Shown here: piece after piece, positions 17,638 through 26,772 of the stretch
How the letters are laid out: every line of letters starts with the position of its first letter
Position numbering within the stretch: position 1 is the first letter of the stretch
NCBI RefSeq assembly: GCF_947495625.1
Contig: NZ_CANLZW010000011.1
Coordinates: 62,001-126,000 of the forward strand
Origin: an uncultured Cocleimonas sp.
Lineage (GTDB): Bacteria > Pseudomonadota > Gammaproteobacteria > Thiotrichales > Thiotrichaceae
Length of the DNA stretch: 64,000 nt
Direction of reading: 5' to 3'
Made by a program: the position numbers and the translations under genes
Notes under the pieces: generated by a model
Told to the model about the DNA's origin: nothing
The model's database searches: none
What the model saw: only the letters and a program-made list of their open reading frames with translations

Positions 17638-19263
17638 TTAGTGACCACTTCCAGAAGGCGCTGGTAATCCTTCAATTCGCACATTAACACAGGCGGGCAG
17701 TCCGCTATCAATCGCTCGTTTTAACGCTGCATCCAGGTCAAATGGGTCTGTCACATATTCACCGTGACCACCTAAACCTTCTACAGCTATATCGTAGCGT
17801 GTTTCATCAAGCTCACAGCCAATCAGGCGATCTTCACCATATTCTCTGAGCTGAAGTTGCACCTCAGCATTCCATTTGGCATCGTGTCCTATCACCGCTA
17901 CCAGTGGAAGTTTATTACGCACGGCTGTTTCAAATTCGCTGAAATGAAAACCTGCAGTACCATCGCCCATCAATATAAAAACAGTAGAATCAGAATGACT
18001 CGCTTTCGCGCCAATCGCATAGCAAATACCGCCACCAATAGCACCGGAAATGCCATTAATAATTCGCTTAGGAGCGGACAAGAATGCCTGTGACCACTGG
18101 CCAAATTCACCGCCATCGCAAACTAAAATTGCATTTTCTATGCCTGACATTGCTCGCTGCACAGAGGCACACAAAGAGGCAGGATGAATCAAATCAGACA
18201 CGATATCGTCAGTATCTTCGCCGCGATCTGCAATGACATTTGTGACTCTTGCCATCCACCTTTGTCTTGCAGATGACGGCTCCATCTGACAACAACTCAG
18301 TGATTCAGCGAGACTTTTAACGTTAGTAATTTCAGCCAGAACAATTCGTTCACCTAGAGCCTGTCGCGCACGTTCAAGCATTTGCGTTTCAGGATCAACC
18401 ACCAGGACACGACACTCTTCTCCAAATGAATTGGCTTTAGCAAAACTCAAGGTAAAATCAACAGACTTGCCCAAAATCAGCACAACATCTGATTCAACTA
18501 ACACATTACTAAAATCGCCTAACGAAGGATCTTTGAGTCCACGTGGACTTTCCATACTTACAACAGGCATAGATAATGCCGACGACAGTTTAGAATGTAA
18601 TTCGCCGATCCTTGTTTCAGTCAATGCAGGACCTGTAATAATGAGTGGGCGTTCTGCGTTTTCTAACTCATTTTTAATCTGCTCAACAAGTGCATCTGAT
18701 GGTGTTTCTCTATCAGGGGAGTATTCGCTAATGCCGCTTAACTTTGATGTGTCCACTTCCTGTTCAAGCAAATCCTGAGGCAGAGCTAAATGCACAGGAC
18801 CAGGACGGCCTGAGCGCGCTGCTTTAATCAAAGCACTAAGGTCATCTGGAATCGTTTCAACAGAAACGGAACGTTTAGATAACTTGGTTAGCGGAGTAGC
18901 AATTGCTACCTGATCAAGCTCTTGAAAGGCGCCCATGCCATCTTTAGAAATAGGTGAATCACCACTGATTAATATCACCGAGCTCTCAGCACAAGTCGCT
19001 GAATACAACGGCGCCAAGCCATTTGCAAAACCCGGGGCTGCTGGCAATAAAGCCACCCCTATTTCATTATTCAATTGTGACCAGGCATCTGCCATAAAAA
19101 CTGCAGCAGCCTCATGCCTTACGTGTATTAAGCGAATACCTACATCTATGATTGCATCAAAAATAGGCATGATTTGATTGCCAGATAAAGTAAAGATTGT
19201 CTTTACGCCAGCCTCAGCCAAACCTTCAGCAACAAGATTTGCTCCGCGTTTATTTTTCGTCAT
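17638..19263 (-). CDS. Thiamine-pyrophosphate enzyme, acetolactate synthase/decarboxylase-like
   Basis: A 541-residue three-domain TPP enzyme. The N-terminal domain has the catalytic glutamate in IHVRHEAAAVFMADAW (near 50). The central domain spans about 190-320. The C-terminal TPP-binding motif begins GDGTAGFHFSEFETA near 428 and ends at KWN. The family covers acetolactate synthase, oxalyl-CoA decarboxylase, benzoylformate decarboxylase and sulfoacetaldehyde acetyltransferase; the substrate cannot be decided by eye. It follows tctA by 61 bases and is probably cotranscribed with tctCBA. A 2-oxo acid made from the imported compound is the likely substrate. Confidence 0.82.
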   Translation of the reverse strand: MTKNKRGANLVAEGLAEAGVKTIFTLSGNQIMPIFDAIIDVGIRLIHVRHEAAAVFMADAWSQLNNEIGVALLPAAPGFANGLAPLYSATCAESSVILISGDSPISKDGMGAFQELDQVAIATPLTKLSKRSVSVETIPDDLSALIKAARSGRPGPVHLALPQDLLEQEVDTSKLSGISEYSPDRETPSDALVEQIKNELENAERPLIITGPALTETRIGELHSKLSSALSMPVVSMESPRGLKDPSLGDFSNVLVESDVVLILGKSVDFTLSFAKANSFGEECRVLVVDPETQMLERARQALGERIVLAEITNVKSLAESLSCCQMEPSSARQRWMARVTNVIADRGEDTDDIVSDLIHPASLCASVQRAMSGIENAILVCDGGEFGQWSQAFLSAPKRIINGISGAIGGGICYAIGAKASHSDSTVFILMGDGTAGFHFSEFETAVRNKLPLVAVIGHDAKWNAEVQLQLREYGEDRLIGCELDETRYDIAVEGLGGHGEYVTDPFDLDAALKRAIDSGLPACVNVRIEGLPAPSGSGH

Positions 19264-19324
19264 TTTGTCTTGTCTCAGATGTATTTAAAACAGATAGTTG
19301 TAAGAAGCTTCTTTTAAAAACCCC

Positions 19325-20836
19325 TTATTCTTGATTACCGTGTTCTACCGCTTCAGCCTTTTTCTTGCCCATACCAGAACGAATAATCGCAACGATAGTT
19401 ATGATCGTAAGCGTCCAGAAGAACCAGGTAATTGGGCCTCTAACGAGTATTTCAGCAGATCCACCAGACATTAGCATCGACTGCCTAAAGTTATCCTCCA
19501 GCAGCGGCCCAAGGATAAAGGCAATAAGAAATGGCGCCGCAGGTATGCCTTTGCACAACATGACATAACCCAACCAACCCATCGCAAACATAACGCCAAC
19601 GTCAAAAATATTGTTATTTACCGCGTAACAACCGTAAACACAAAGCACCATCACCGCAGGAAACAAAATCCCTCTGGGAATATCAGCGACATAACTAAAG
19701 GCACGAATAGCTACCGAACCTATCAAGAACAAAAACACCGAGCTAATGATTAACCCCATGAACAATCCATAGATGATATCCGGACTATTCAAAAACATCA
19801 TGGGTCCAGGCTGCAAGTTATGCACCATGAAAGCGCCAATGATTACCGCAGTGATAACATCACCCGGGATACCTAATGCTAAAAGTGGAATTAGTGTTGC
19901 CCCTGCAACTCCGTTGTTTCCGGACTCAGATGCTGCAACTCCTTCGATTTCACCTTTACCAAAGTTCTCCTTATTAGGAGATTTACGTCTTGCCTCGCTA
20001 TAAGATAAAAATGCTGAAGGTGCTGCACCAATTCCCGGAATACTACCTAGAAAAACGCCGATAAAACTACCTCTTACAATCGTTTTAAAACAACGCTTAT
20101 ATTCAGCAAACGTCACCCACTCTTTGCCGAGATTTTGCGTTTCACCTTCTTTCGATTTGGGATTCCAAACCATTGCTAATATTTCAGGTATTGCAAATAA
20201 ACCAATCAGCACAGCAATGAAGTTTAATCCACCCATCAGGTTAGGATCGTTAAGTGTAAATCGATTGGTGCCGTAGACTAAATCGAGCCCTATTGTGGCG
20301 AGTATCAATCCAAACAGAGCACTGACAATGCCCTTCAGCAAGCTATCACCTGAAACACCCGCAATAATTGTTAGCGAGAATAAAATCAGGGTAAAAAACT
20401 CTGGAGGCCCAAACTTTAAAGCAAAAGCAGCTAACCAACCGGCAAACAGTATTAGCGCCAGATTTGAGATTAGATCTGCGGTGCAAGAAGCCCATAACGC
20501 CATTCCCAAGGCTTTGCCCGCTTGCCCATTTTTAACCATCGGGTGTCCATCCAGAATGGTCGCACTAGAGGCAGGAGTGCCTGGCGTTTTTATCAAAATA
20601 GCAGGAATACTGCCGCCAAAAATACCCCCTTTATAAACGCCCAACAACAATAAAATACCTGTAATGGGTTGCATTGCAAAAGTAAAAGGGAGTGTCAATG
20701 CAACTGCCATTGTTGCCGACAATCCTGGAATAGCCCCAGCTATAACACCTATTAAAACGCCCCCAGCCAAAGCAAATACACTTTCAAAATTCGCAACTAA
20801 CTCAAAACCCGCTGCAAGGTTTTCTAACAATGTCAT
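19325..20836 (-). CDS. tctA: Tripartite tricarboxylate transporter, large permease TctA (system 1)
   Basis: A 503-residue membrane protein with about 11-12 helices. The family segments GVLIGVIAGAIPGLSATMAV at the N-terminus, FGGSIPAILIKTPGTPAS near 75, and GIPGDVITAVIIGAFMVHNL near 330 are clear. It forms the membrane channel with TctB and uses TctC as periplasmic receptor. It overlaps tctB by four bases. The gene order C-B-A and the following TPP enzyme suggest a substrate-specific import and degradation unit. Confidence 0.92.
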   Translation of the reverse strand: MTLLENLAAGFELVANFESVFALAGGVLIGVIAGAIPGLSATMAVALTLPFTFAMQPITGILLLLGVYKGGIFGGSIPAILIKTPGTPASSATILDGHPMVKNGQAGKALGMALWASCTADLISNLALILFAGWLAAFALKFGPPEFFTLILFSLTIIAGVSGDSLLKGIVSALFGLILATIGLDLVYGTNRFTLNDPNLMGGLNFIAVLIGLFAIPEILAMVWNPKSKEGETQNLGKEWVTFAEYKRCFKTIVRGSFIGVFLGSIPGIGAAPSAFLSYSEARRKSPNKENFGKGEIEGVAASESGNNGVAGATLIPLLALGIPGDVITAVIIGAFMVHNLQPGPMMFLNSPDIIYGLFMGLIISSVFLFLIGSVAIRAFSYVADIPRGILFPAVMVLCVYGCYAVNNNIFDVGVMFAMGWLGYVMLCKGIPAAPFLIAFILGPLLEDNFRQSMLMSGGSAEILVRGPITWFFWTLTIITIVAIIRSGMGKKKAEAVEHGNQE

Positions 20837-21312
20837 GGCAACCTCAAAAACTCACCTTGAGGAATAGCCATACCTGCAACATGAGCAAAAAACATATATA
20901 AAACAAGCGGAATAATTACCGCTGAAATGAGCGCTGTTCGAGGATGAGATGTTTTGATCAATATCGCCAATGCGACAAACGAAATCATTGACGTCCAAAC
21001 TAGCCCCAACCAAGGAATCGCAGCGACATAAACAGCCATTAATACAGCTAACAGTGCAATACGCTTATAACATCCCTTAGTTGGCAAAAGCTCTGCAACA
21101 CTATCCTTAACAGCACTCCTTCCAGAAATCATCAGAGCAATACCGGTGATTCCTAAAAGAATACTCAGTACTTCAGGCCAGAACACAGGAGATAGCACTA
21201 TGTTCGTCACATTAGAAGGCGCAGTAACGCCATAAGGAATTGCCACAAAAATCAGAAATAAAGATAGAATTAGCGAAGCTAAGCCCGTACTAAAATAAGA
21301 GTTGTTTAACAT
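20833..21312 (-). CDS. tctB: Tripartite tricarboxylate transporter, small permease TctB (system 1)
   Basis: About 159 residues from ATG 21312, preceded by AAAGGG; the longer reading to 21363 would run into the intercistronic hairpin and lacks a ribosome site. Four hydrophobic helices are visible (GLASLILSLFLIFVAIPYG first). SRPAVKD-type polarity follows helix two, as is usual for the family. It lies 69 bases after tctC and overlaps tctA by four bases. Confidence 0.85.
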   Translation of the reverse strand: MLNNSYFSTGLASLILSLFLIFVAIPYGVTAPSNVTNIVLSPVFWPEVLSILLGITGIALMISGRSAVKDSVAELLPTKGCYKRIALLAVLMAVYVAAIPWLGLVWTSMISFVALAILIKTSHPRTALISAVIIPLVLYMFFAHVAGMAIPQGEFLRLP

Positions 21313-21343
21313 TACAAAACCCTTTAAAAAGATCCTAAAGAAA

Positions 21344-21369
21344 ACAGCCTTGAAGATTTTCAAGGCTGT
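21344..21369 (-). promoter_or_regulatory. Intercistronic hairpin between tctC and tctB (system 1)
   Basis: Perfect 11-bp arms 21344-21354 (ACAGCCTTGAA) and 21359-21369 with a four-base loop, just after the tctC stop on the minus strand. A hairpin here can stabilise the upstream mRNA or partly terminate, giving more binding protein than permease. The other two transporter operons have the same arrangement. Confidence 0.75.
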
Positions 21370-21380
21370 ATATGGGTTTC

Positions 21381-22391
21381 TTAACCTTCGACCCTCATGC
21401 CTAGCTCATCAACTAAAGCTTTGAACTGTTTATACTGAGCATTTATAAAACTCTTTGATTCTTCCGGACTCATTAAACGGATAACTGAACCGCGCGCTTC
21501 CATTTTCTCTTTAAATTCCTTATTAGAAGTCGCTGTTGCTAGCCATTTACCCCAGGATGCTGCGATATCATCAGGCAAATCATCAGGTCCAGCAATACCG
21601 GTCCAGCCAACTAATTGCTCTAAAGCGGGCTTACCTAAATCTTTTGATGTTGGCGCATCAAAACCAGCCACTGGTTCTGCAGTAGTTACCAGCAATGGCT
21701 TAAGCTGCTTATTTTTTACAAAACTCGCTAAACTGGAAGAGTTACTGCAAAGGAAAGTCGCAGTTCCAGTAAGTACCGCCGTTGCTGCTCCTCCACCGCC
21801 TTTCATAGGAATGTGAGTAGCCTGTTTTACCGGGTTTTCTAAACCGAATTCCTTTAATACCATTGCGGCTGCTAGATGTAATAAGCTACCTACACCAGAA
21901 GAACTGTAGCTAACACTTCCGGGCTTGGCTTTTGCTTGAGCCACCAAGTCTTCCATTGAATTAATGTCACTATCCGCTTTTACAGCACATGCAACCGGAT
22001 TAATTTCGTAAACCCCTACAAAGCGAAAATCTTCCAGTTTGTATGGCAATGTTGCTTTCATAGCAGGGTTTACTGTGTGAGTACCCACTCGTGCAAATAA
22101 TAAGGTATAACCATCTGCTTTCGCATTTTGTACCGCAACTGAGCCAATCGCACCGCCAGCTCCAGCCTTATTGACCATAACCAATGGTTTTCCAACTTCT
22201 TTACTTAGTGGCTCAGAAATAGTACGCGCAGAAATATCAGTTGCTCCACCAGGTCCGTAAGGAATAATCATATTAACGGGGCGCGATGGATAATCAGCAG
22301 CTATAACGCTACTGCTTAGTAATACGGCACTCATAGCAGCCGCAATGATAAGCTTGGGTTTGTTATTTTTTGCGATCCTTGGTATGTACAT
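21381..22391 (-). CDS. tctC: Tripartite tricarboxylate transporter binding protein TctC (system 1)
   Basis: A 336-residue periplasmic receptor. A signal peptide runs to about residue 32 (AAAMSAVLLSSSVIA). The mature start DYPSRPVNMIIPYGPGGATD is the canonical TctC/BugE motif, and GAGGAIGSVAVQNAKADGYTL is the second ligand loop. Ligands of this family are carboxylates, including citrate, tartrate-like, aromatic and sulfonated acids. It is the first gene of the minus-strand operon and faces the divergent pyruvate kinase gene across a 636-base gap. Confidence 0.92.
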   Translation of the reverse strand: MYIPRIAKNNKPKLIIAAAMSAVLLSSSVIAADYPSRPVNMIIPYGPGGATDISARTISEPLSKEVGKPLVMVNKAGAGGAIGSVAVQNAKADGYTLLFARVGTHTVNPAMKATLPYKLEDFRFVGVYEINPVACAVKADSDINSMEDLVAQAKAKPGSVSYSSSGVGSLLHLAAAMVLKEFGLENPVKQATHIPMKGGGGAATAVLTGTATFLCSNSSSLASFVKNKQLKPLLVTTAEPVAGFDAPTSKDLGKPALEQLVGWTGIAGPDDLPDDIAASWGKWLATATSNKEFKEKMEARGSVIRLMSPEESKSFINAQYKQFKALVDELGMRVEG

Positions 22392-23027
22392 TTAACACTC
22401 CTCTAAATTTATTATTTATAAATACCAGCGATACGGAATTACAAAAAGCAGCCGATACCTATTCATTTATTACTGCAATCTCCAACTGACATTTGTGATT
22501 ACAGATGATGTAGTCTTTCATAAACATAATTTAATGAAAGCGAATAATTATTAACAATTAGTTAAGCAAAGCTTATTTAAATAATTAGTAGAACGGACTA
22601 GTACAAGCTTGAAGTAAAGGTCACCCCCCTACTTTTAGGAGGTTTTTTATTTAAAAAATGAAATCTTATTTTTAGGCAACGTAAAATAGATCTTGTTTGT
22701 ACCTAATCCAAACTTTCACTAAACACTAATTATTGCTTACTACAGGATAACTCTAGTACAAAAGAGATATAAAGAAATGTCGATAATACAAAATCTTTTC
22801 ATTCATCTTTGATATTCATATGCCGCTCCACTAGCTTGACATTTTTCCTGAGCAGTAAATTCAGACAGAAGAAATAACCAAAAAAGAATGAGTTAGATTC
22901 AATACATATATTCGATGTATATAAAAATATAAGTTATTATTCGCAACTAGGAACCGAGCACAAACTCAGAATCAATATCTCTACTGGGCTAGGTCGGTTA
23001 AATGAAATTTGCAGGGAAAAATAAGTA
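22392..23027. other. 636-base divergent intergenic region (tctC / pyk)
   Basis: An AT-rich gap holding the promoters of tctC and pyk. It contains one dispersed element at 22616-22651. I see no ORF, tRNA or riboswitch-like structure, and no phased TTGTAA array of the type found upstream of the uronate genes. Confidence 0.6.
22616..22651 (+). repeat. Dispersed element, copy 5
   Basis: AAAGGTCACCCCCCTACTTT then TAGGAGG and a six-T tract. It sits between divergent genes, where no transcript from either neighbour should need a terminator. Confidence 0.85.
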
Positions 23028-24479
23028 ATGACTGAATCTCCATTTAAACTCGATCGACGCACAAAAATTGTCGCTACACTGGGGCCATCCTCAAGCGATG
23101 AAGCCTCTATACGAAGTTTATTAGACGCAGGAGTGAGTGTTTTCAGGCTAAACTTTAGTCACGGAACTCATGAACAGCAAAAAGCCAGATTAGATTGCAT
23201 TCGCAAGTTAGAAAAAGACGTGGGCAGACCCATAGGTATCTTAGCTGATCTTCAAGGACCGAAGCTAAGAATTGGTACTTTTTCAGAAGACAATGTGGAG
23301 TTAGCCGTTGGACAAACGTTTACTCTCTATCTTGATGAACACAGAGGAGATAGCACAGGCGTCAGACTGCCACATCCTGAAGTTTTCGCTGCACAAAAAG
23401 TCGGCGAAGAACTATTGGTCGATGATGGTAAAATCCGTTTACGCATCACCGAACATAGTGATACCAAGATGGTTACAGAAGTCATTGTTGGCGGCATAAT
23501 CTCTGAACGTAAAGGCGTGAATGTCCCCGGTGTATCTCTACCAATCAGCCCACTGACGAAAAAGGACCGTATTGATCTTAAATATGCATTAGAGATTGGG
23601 GTTGAATGGGTTGCTTTATCTTTTGTTCAACGTGTCGAAGATCTGATTGAAGCCCGTGAGTTGATCGGCGGAAAAGCAGGTTTACTGGCGAAATTAGAAA
23701 AACCTTCTGTGCTAGACGATCTTGAAAATATTGTTAAACACTCTGATGCCATAATGGTAGCAAGAGGGGATTTGGGCGTTGAGCTACCTCCGGAACGTGT
23801 TCCTTCTATTCAGAAACGAATTGTCCAAGTGGCTAGATCTCAAGGTAAGCCAGTCATTGTTGCGACCCAAATGCTTGAGTCTATGATTCATCACCCAATT
23901 CCTACCAGAGCTGAAGCTTCGGATGTTGCCACTGCGATTTATGATGGGGTTGATGCGGTGATGTTATCTGCCGAGACCGCAGCGGGAAGTTATCCTGAAG
24001 AAGCCGTTGCAGTAATGGGCCGCATTATTAGCGAAACTGAAAGTGATAATAATTACCGTAAGATGTTACAGATATACCCTCTTATAGGGGAAATATCTGA
24101 TGCCGACGCTATTGCAATTGCGGCGTCTCAAATCGCTAAAGATAGAGAATGTGTTGCTGTTGTAACTTATACAAGTACAGGATCGACTGCCTTTCGTGCT
24201 GCTCGTAATCGTGGTGTTGTTCCAATATTAGGTTTAACACCTTCTGATCATGTCGCACGAAAGTTATCGCTGGTTTGGGGTGTTTATTCCATTCAGACAA
24301 AAGACGTTTCTTCCTTCTCTGAAATGGTTGGTAAATCAGTACGCATGGCGAAAAGAAAAGGCATTGCAGATACAGGTGACAGGTTAGTGGTTATTGCAGG
24401 CGTTCCATTTGGCACACCAGGATCAACCAATACTATTCGTTTAGCACAAGTATCGGATGAGCATGATAAAACCGAATAA
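23028..24479 (+). CDS. pyk: Pyruvate kinase
   Basis: A 483-residue enzyme converting phosphoenolpyruvate and ADP to pyruvate and ATP. N-terminal RTKIVATLGPSSSDEASI and VFRLNFSHGTHEQQ, the PIGILADLQGPKLRIG loop, the active-site signature IMVARGDLGVELPPERVP and MLSAETAAGSYPEEAVAVM are all present. The C-terminal allosteric domain extends from about 350 (ECVAVVTYTSTGSTAFRAA). It lies alone between two Tct operons, and would take the glycerate-side carbon from KDPG cleavage to pyruvate. A strong terminator follows. Confidence 0.96.
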   Translation: MTESPFKLDRRTKIVATLGPSSSDEASIRSLLDAGVSVFRLNFSHGTHEQQKARLDCIRKLEKDVGRPIGILADLQGPKLRIGTFSEDNVELAVGQTFTLYLDEHRGDSTGVRLPHPEVFAAQKVGEELLVDDGKIRLRITEHSDTKMVTEVIVGGIISERKGVNVPGVSLPISPLTKKDRIDLKYALEIGVEWVALSFVQRVEDLIEARELIGGKAGLLAKLEKPSVLDDLENIVKHSDAIMVARGDLGVELPPERVPSIQKRIVQVARSQGKPVIVATQMLESMIHHPIPTRAEASDVATAIYDGVDAVMLSAETAAGSYPEEAVAVMGRIISETESDNNYRKMLQIYPLIGEISDADAIAIAASQIAKDRECVAVVTYTSTGSTAFRAARNRGVVPILGLTPSDHVARKLSLVWGVYSIQTKDVSSFSEMVGKSVRMAKRKGIADTGDRLVVIAGVPFGTPGSTNTIRLAQVSDEHDKTE

Positions 24480-24534
24480 TCGGACTTTAGTGGTTCACGA
24501 ATCACAATAAAGTCGTTAGATGATTTTAGTATTG

Positions 24535-24569
24535 AAAATGAGCCGAATTAATTTCGGCTCATTTTTATT
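24535..24569 (+). terminator. Intrinsic terminator after pyk
   Basis: Perfect 13-bp stem, arms 24535-24547 and 24553-24565, five-base loop, T-rich right flank and A-rich left flank. It can act in both directions, ending pyk and possibly the convergent tctA transcript. Confidence 0.9.
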
Positions 24570-24616
24570 GGGCGTAGATATTTTATTGAAAGCAGGATTT
24601 ATCCAGAGAACCGAAT

Positions 24617-24651
24617 AAAAGGTCACCCCCCTACTTTTAGTGATATTTTTA
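24617..24651 (+). repeat. Dispersed element, copy 6
   Basis: AAAGGTCACCCCCCTACTTT then TAGTGATA and a five-T tract, between convergent pyk and tctA. pyk already has a strong hairpin terminator 50 bases earlier, so the element is redundant for termination here. Confidence 0.85.
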
Positions 24652-24672
24652 CAGAGCCAGGCACACCTAAAA

Positions 24673-26172
24673 CTAAGGCGTTTGTGGTTTCCAGTACTTG
24701 CTTTTCAGCGACTTGATTATAGGTATCAACCAGACCAATATGGTTAAGACGCCAAGCGTTGCTGCAATGGGTCTTGAGAAGAATGCCAATAACTCGCCAT
24801 CCGCTTTAATCATTGATGATAAGAACATTTCCTCAAGCATAGAGCCTAATACAATACCCAGAATAGTTGGCGCAATCGGAAAACCATTCTCTTCCATAAT
24901 ATAAGCTAAAACACCCATTGCTAACATGATAACGACTCCAAATACTGAGTTTGTTATCGCAAAAGAACCCACTAAACAGAAAATTAAAATAGCCGGCATT
25001 AACATGCGAGCAGGAATTTTAAGCAACTGCGATGAGAGTCGAATAGCGAGATAGCCTAAAGGCAATAGCAATAAATTAGCCACAAAGAACGCAATGAAAA
25101 CAGCATTTAGCAACTGTGGATTTTCCTGAAAAATCATCGGCCCGGGATTCATGCCCTTCATATAAAGCACACCTATCGCAATCGCAGTAACAGAATCACC
25201 CGGTATACCAAATACCAGTGCAGGGACCCAGGCACCAGCTAAGCCGGCATTATTTGCAGAACCCGCATCAACCAAGCCTTCTACATGACCCGTTCCGTAT
25301 TTTTCTTTCTCTTTCGATGTGCGTTTTGAAACACCATAAGAAACCCATGCAGCGATATCTGCACCTGCACCTGGAAGAACTCCGGTCACAGCTCCAATTG
25401 AGCTTCCTCTAAAAACGTTAAATTTGTATTTATATAAAACGCCTCCAACCCCTTTAAATAGATTGCTAAGTGATTGCACTGGCACTTTAGGCCGAGAGTT
25501 ATTTTTGGCTGCCACAAAACGAAGCACTTCAGAAATAGCAAACATACCAATCATGGCAGGAATAAAGCTCACTCCTGACAACATCTCTGTACTGCCGAAA
25601 GTGAAACGAGGATGCCCAGAGATAAGATCAATACCAATAGTGGCAATGAACAAGCCAATCAATAAAGATACAAAACCTTTTAATGTTGAACCACTAGAGA
25701 CGACAACAGCGCTAGATAGACCCAAACAAGCCAACCAAAAATATTCGTAGGAAGAAAACTTGAAAGCAAATTCGGCCAATGCAGAAGTCGCCATCATCAG
25801 CACCACTGCACCGATGAGACCACCGATAATAGAAGTGGTTAAACCTACACCCAATGCTAACTGTGCCTTGCCTTTTCGGGTCATGGCGAATGCTTCATCG
25901 CAATAGGCGGCGGAGGCAGGTGTCCCGGGAATACGGAGCAACGCGCCGGGAATATCGCCGGCAAAAATTGCTGTGGCAACAGTCGTTACAATGGCTGCAA
26001 TCGCAGGCACTGGATCCATAAAGAAGGTTACAGGAATAAGAAGTGCGGTTGCCATGGTGGCAGTTAGACCCGGAATTGACCCAACAACTAATCCAAAAGC
26101 AGCGGCACCGACCATTACCATTAACACATAAGGGTCAAAAATTAATGAGAGTCCGCCAATAAACGCATCCAT
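24673..26172 (-). CDS. tctA: Tripartite tricarboxylate transporter, large permease TctA (system 2)
   Basis: A 499-residue membrane protein homologous to the first TctA. Family marks are GLVVGSIPGLTATMATALLI, IFAGDIPGALLRIPGTPASA and FGIPGDSVTAIAIGVLYM. It differs enough from system 1 that the two are not a recent duplication. It follows tctB by ten bases. Clustering with KduD and uronate genes suggests an acidic sugar or related carboxylate as ligand, but this is inference. Confidence 0.92.
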   Translation of the reverse strand: MDAFIGGLSLIFDPYVLMVMVGAAAFGLVVGSIPGLTATMATALLIPVTFFMDPVPAIAAIVTTVATAIFAGDIPGALLRIPGTPASAAYCDEAFAMTRKGKAQLALGVGLTTSIIGGLIGAVVLMMATSALAEFAFKFSSYEYFWLACLGLSSAVVVSSGSTLKGFVSLLIGLFIATIGIDLISGHPRFTFGSTEMLSGVSFIPAMIGMFAISEVLRFVAAKNNSRPKVPVQSLSNLFKGVGGVLYKYKFNVFRGSSIGAVTGVLPGAGADIAAWVSYGVSKRTSKEKEKYGTGHVEGLVDAGSANNAGLAGAWVPALVFGIPGDSVTAIAIGVLYMKGMNPGPMIFQENPQLLNAVFIAFFVANLLLLPLGYLAIRLSSQLLKIPARMLMPAILIFCLVGSFAITNSVFGVVIMLAMGVLAYIMEENGFPIAPTILGIVLGSMLEEMFLSSMIKADGELLAFFSRPIAATLGVLTILVWLIPIIKSLKSKYWKPQTP

Positions 26173-26182
26173 AAATAATTCT

Positions 26183-26680
26183 CTAAAAACCGAGTGGGCC
26201 GATAGGTAATGGCACTAAAAGCCATACACCAAATAATAGTTTACTCACACCTGTCATAAACAGTGCGGCAATAAATGAGGCGACAACACCATTTTGAAGT
26301 CGTAGAAACAATACAAGTAAAATCGAAAACGCCGTTATTACAAACCCCAATGCATCTACAAAGAAGATGTAAAACAGTATGCTTATAATTACGACGAAAA
26401 AGTTGATAACCGAACGAGGCTTTTCACGCCATCCAGCAATCGTTAGTAAGTTGGGTTCTTTGCTTATAGCTTCTTCTATTGGGCTAGAAGCTGTACGTTG
26501 CTTATATCCACTAACGACTAAAAGGCAACCACAAATAATTAAACCAACACCAATTAATACGGGAAAATCTGAGGCACCGAAACGTTGTCCGTGCAAAGCA
26601 GGAAAAGTTCGGGTGTAGATGATTTCTGCGATAGCAAAAACAATCAAGAAAATGCCAAATACTGCATCATTAAATTTCAT
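26183..26680 (-). CDS. tctB: Tripartite tricarboxylate transporter, small permease TctB (system 2)
   Basis: A 165-residue protein with four hydrophobic helices. Helix one (FGIFLIVFAIAEIIYTRTFP) and the helix near 95-140 (SVINFFVVIISILFYIFFVD) fit TctB. The SDFPVLIGVGLIICG segment after helix one is typical. It lies between the binding protein (92-base gap with hairpin) and tctA. Confidence 0.85.
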   Translation of the reverse strand: MKFNDAVFGIFLIVFAIAEIIYTRTFPALHGQRFGASDFPVLIGVGLIICGCLLVVSGYKQRTASSPIEEAISKEPNLLTIAGWREKPRSVINFFVVIISILFYIFFVDALGFVITAFSILLVLFLRLQNGVVASFIAALFMTGVSKLLFGVWLLVPLPIGPLGF

Positions 26681-26718
26681 TGAATGCTTGGCTCCTGAAT
26701 ATGGTGAGAATAATGAAA

Positions 26719-26757
26719 GTACCTCTATTACTGATTGTTATCTAGCAATAGAGGTAC
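26719..26757 (-). promoter_or_regulatory. Intercistronic hairpin between tctC and tctB (system 2)
   Basis: Perfect 11-bp arms 26719-26729 (GTACCTCTATT) and 26747-26757, immediately after the tctC stop, loop 17 bases. It is followed on the minus strand by a T-rich stretch, so partial termination or 3'-end protection of the binding-protein mRNA is likely. Confidence 0.75.
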
Positions 26758-26772
26758 CTTTGAACCTGAAAC

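Noticed and set aside
17638-19263. Assigning the TPP enzyme as sulfoacetaldehyde acetyltransferase or acetolactate synthase
   Set aside because: General TPP motifs are clear, but I cannot see substrate-specific residues well enough to choose.
22392-23027. A riboswitch or leader RNA upstream of pyk or tctC
   Set aside because: No conserved riboswitch core or long stem was recognised in the gap apart from the dispersed element.
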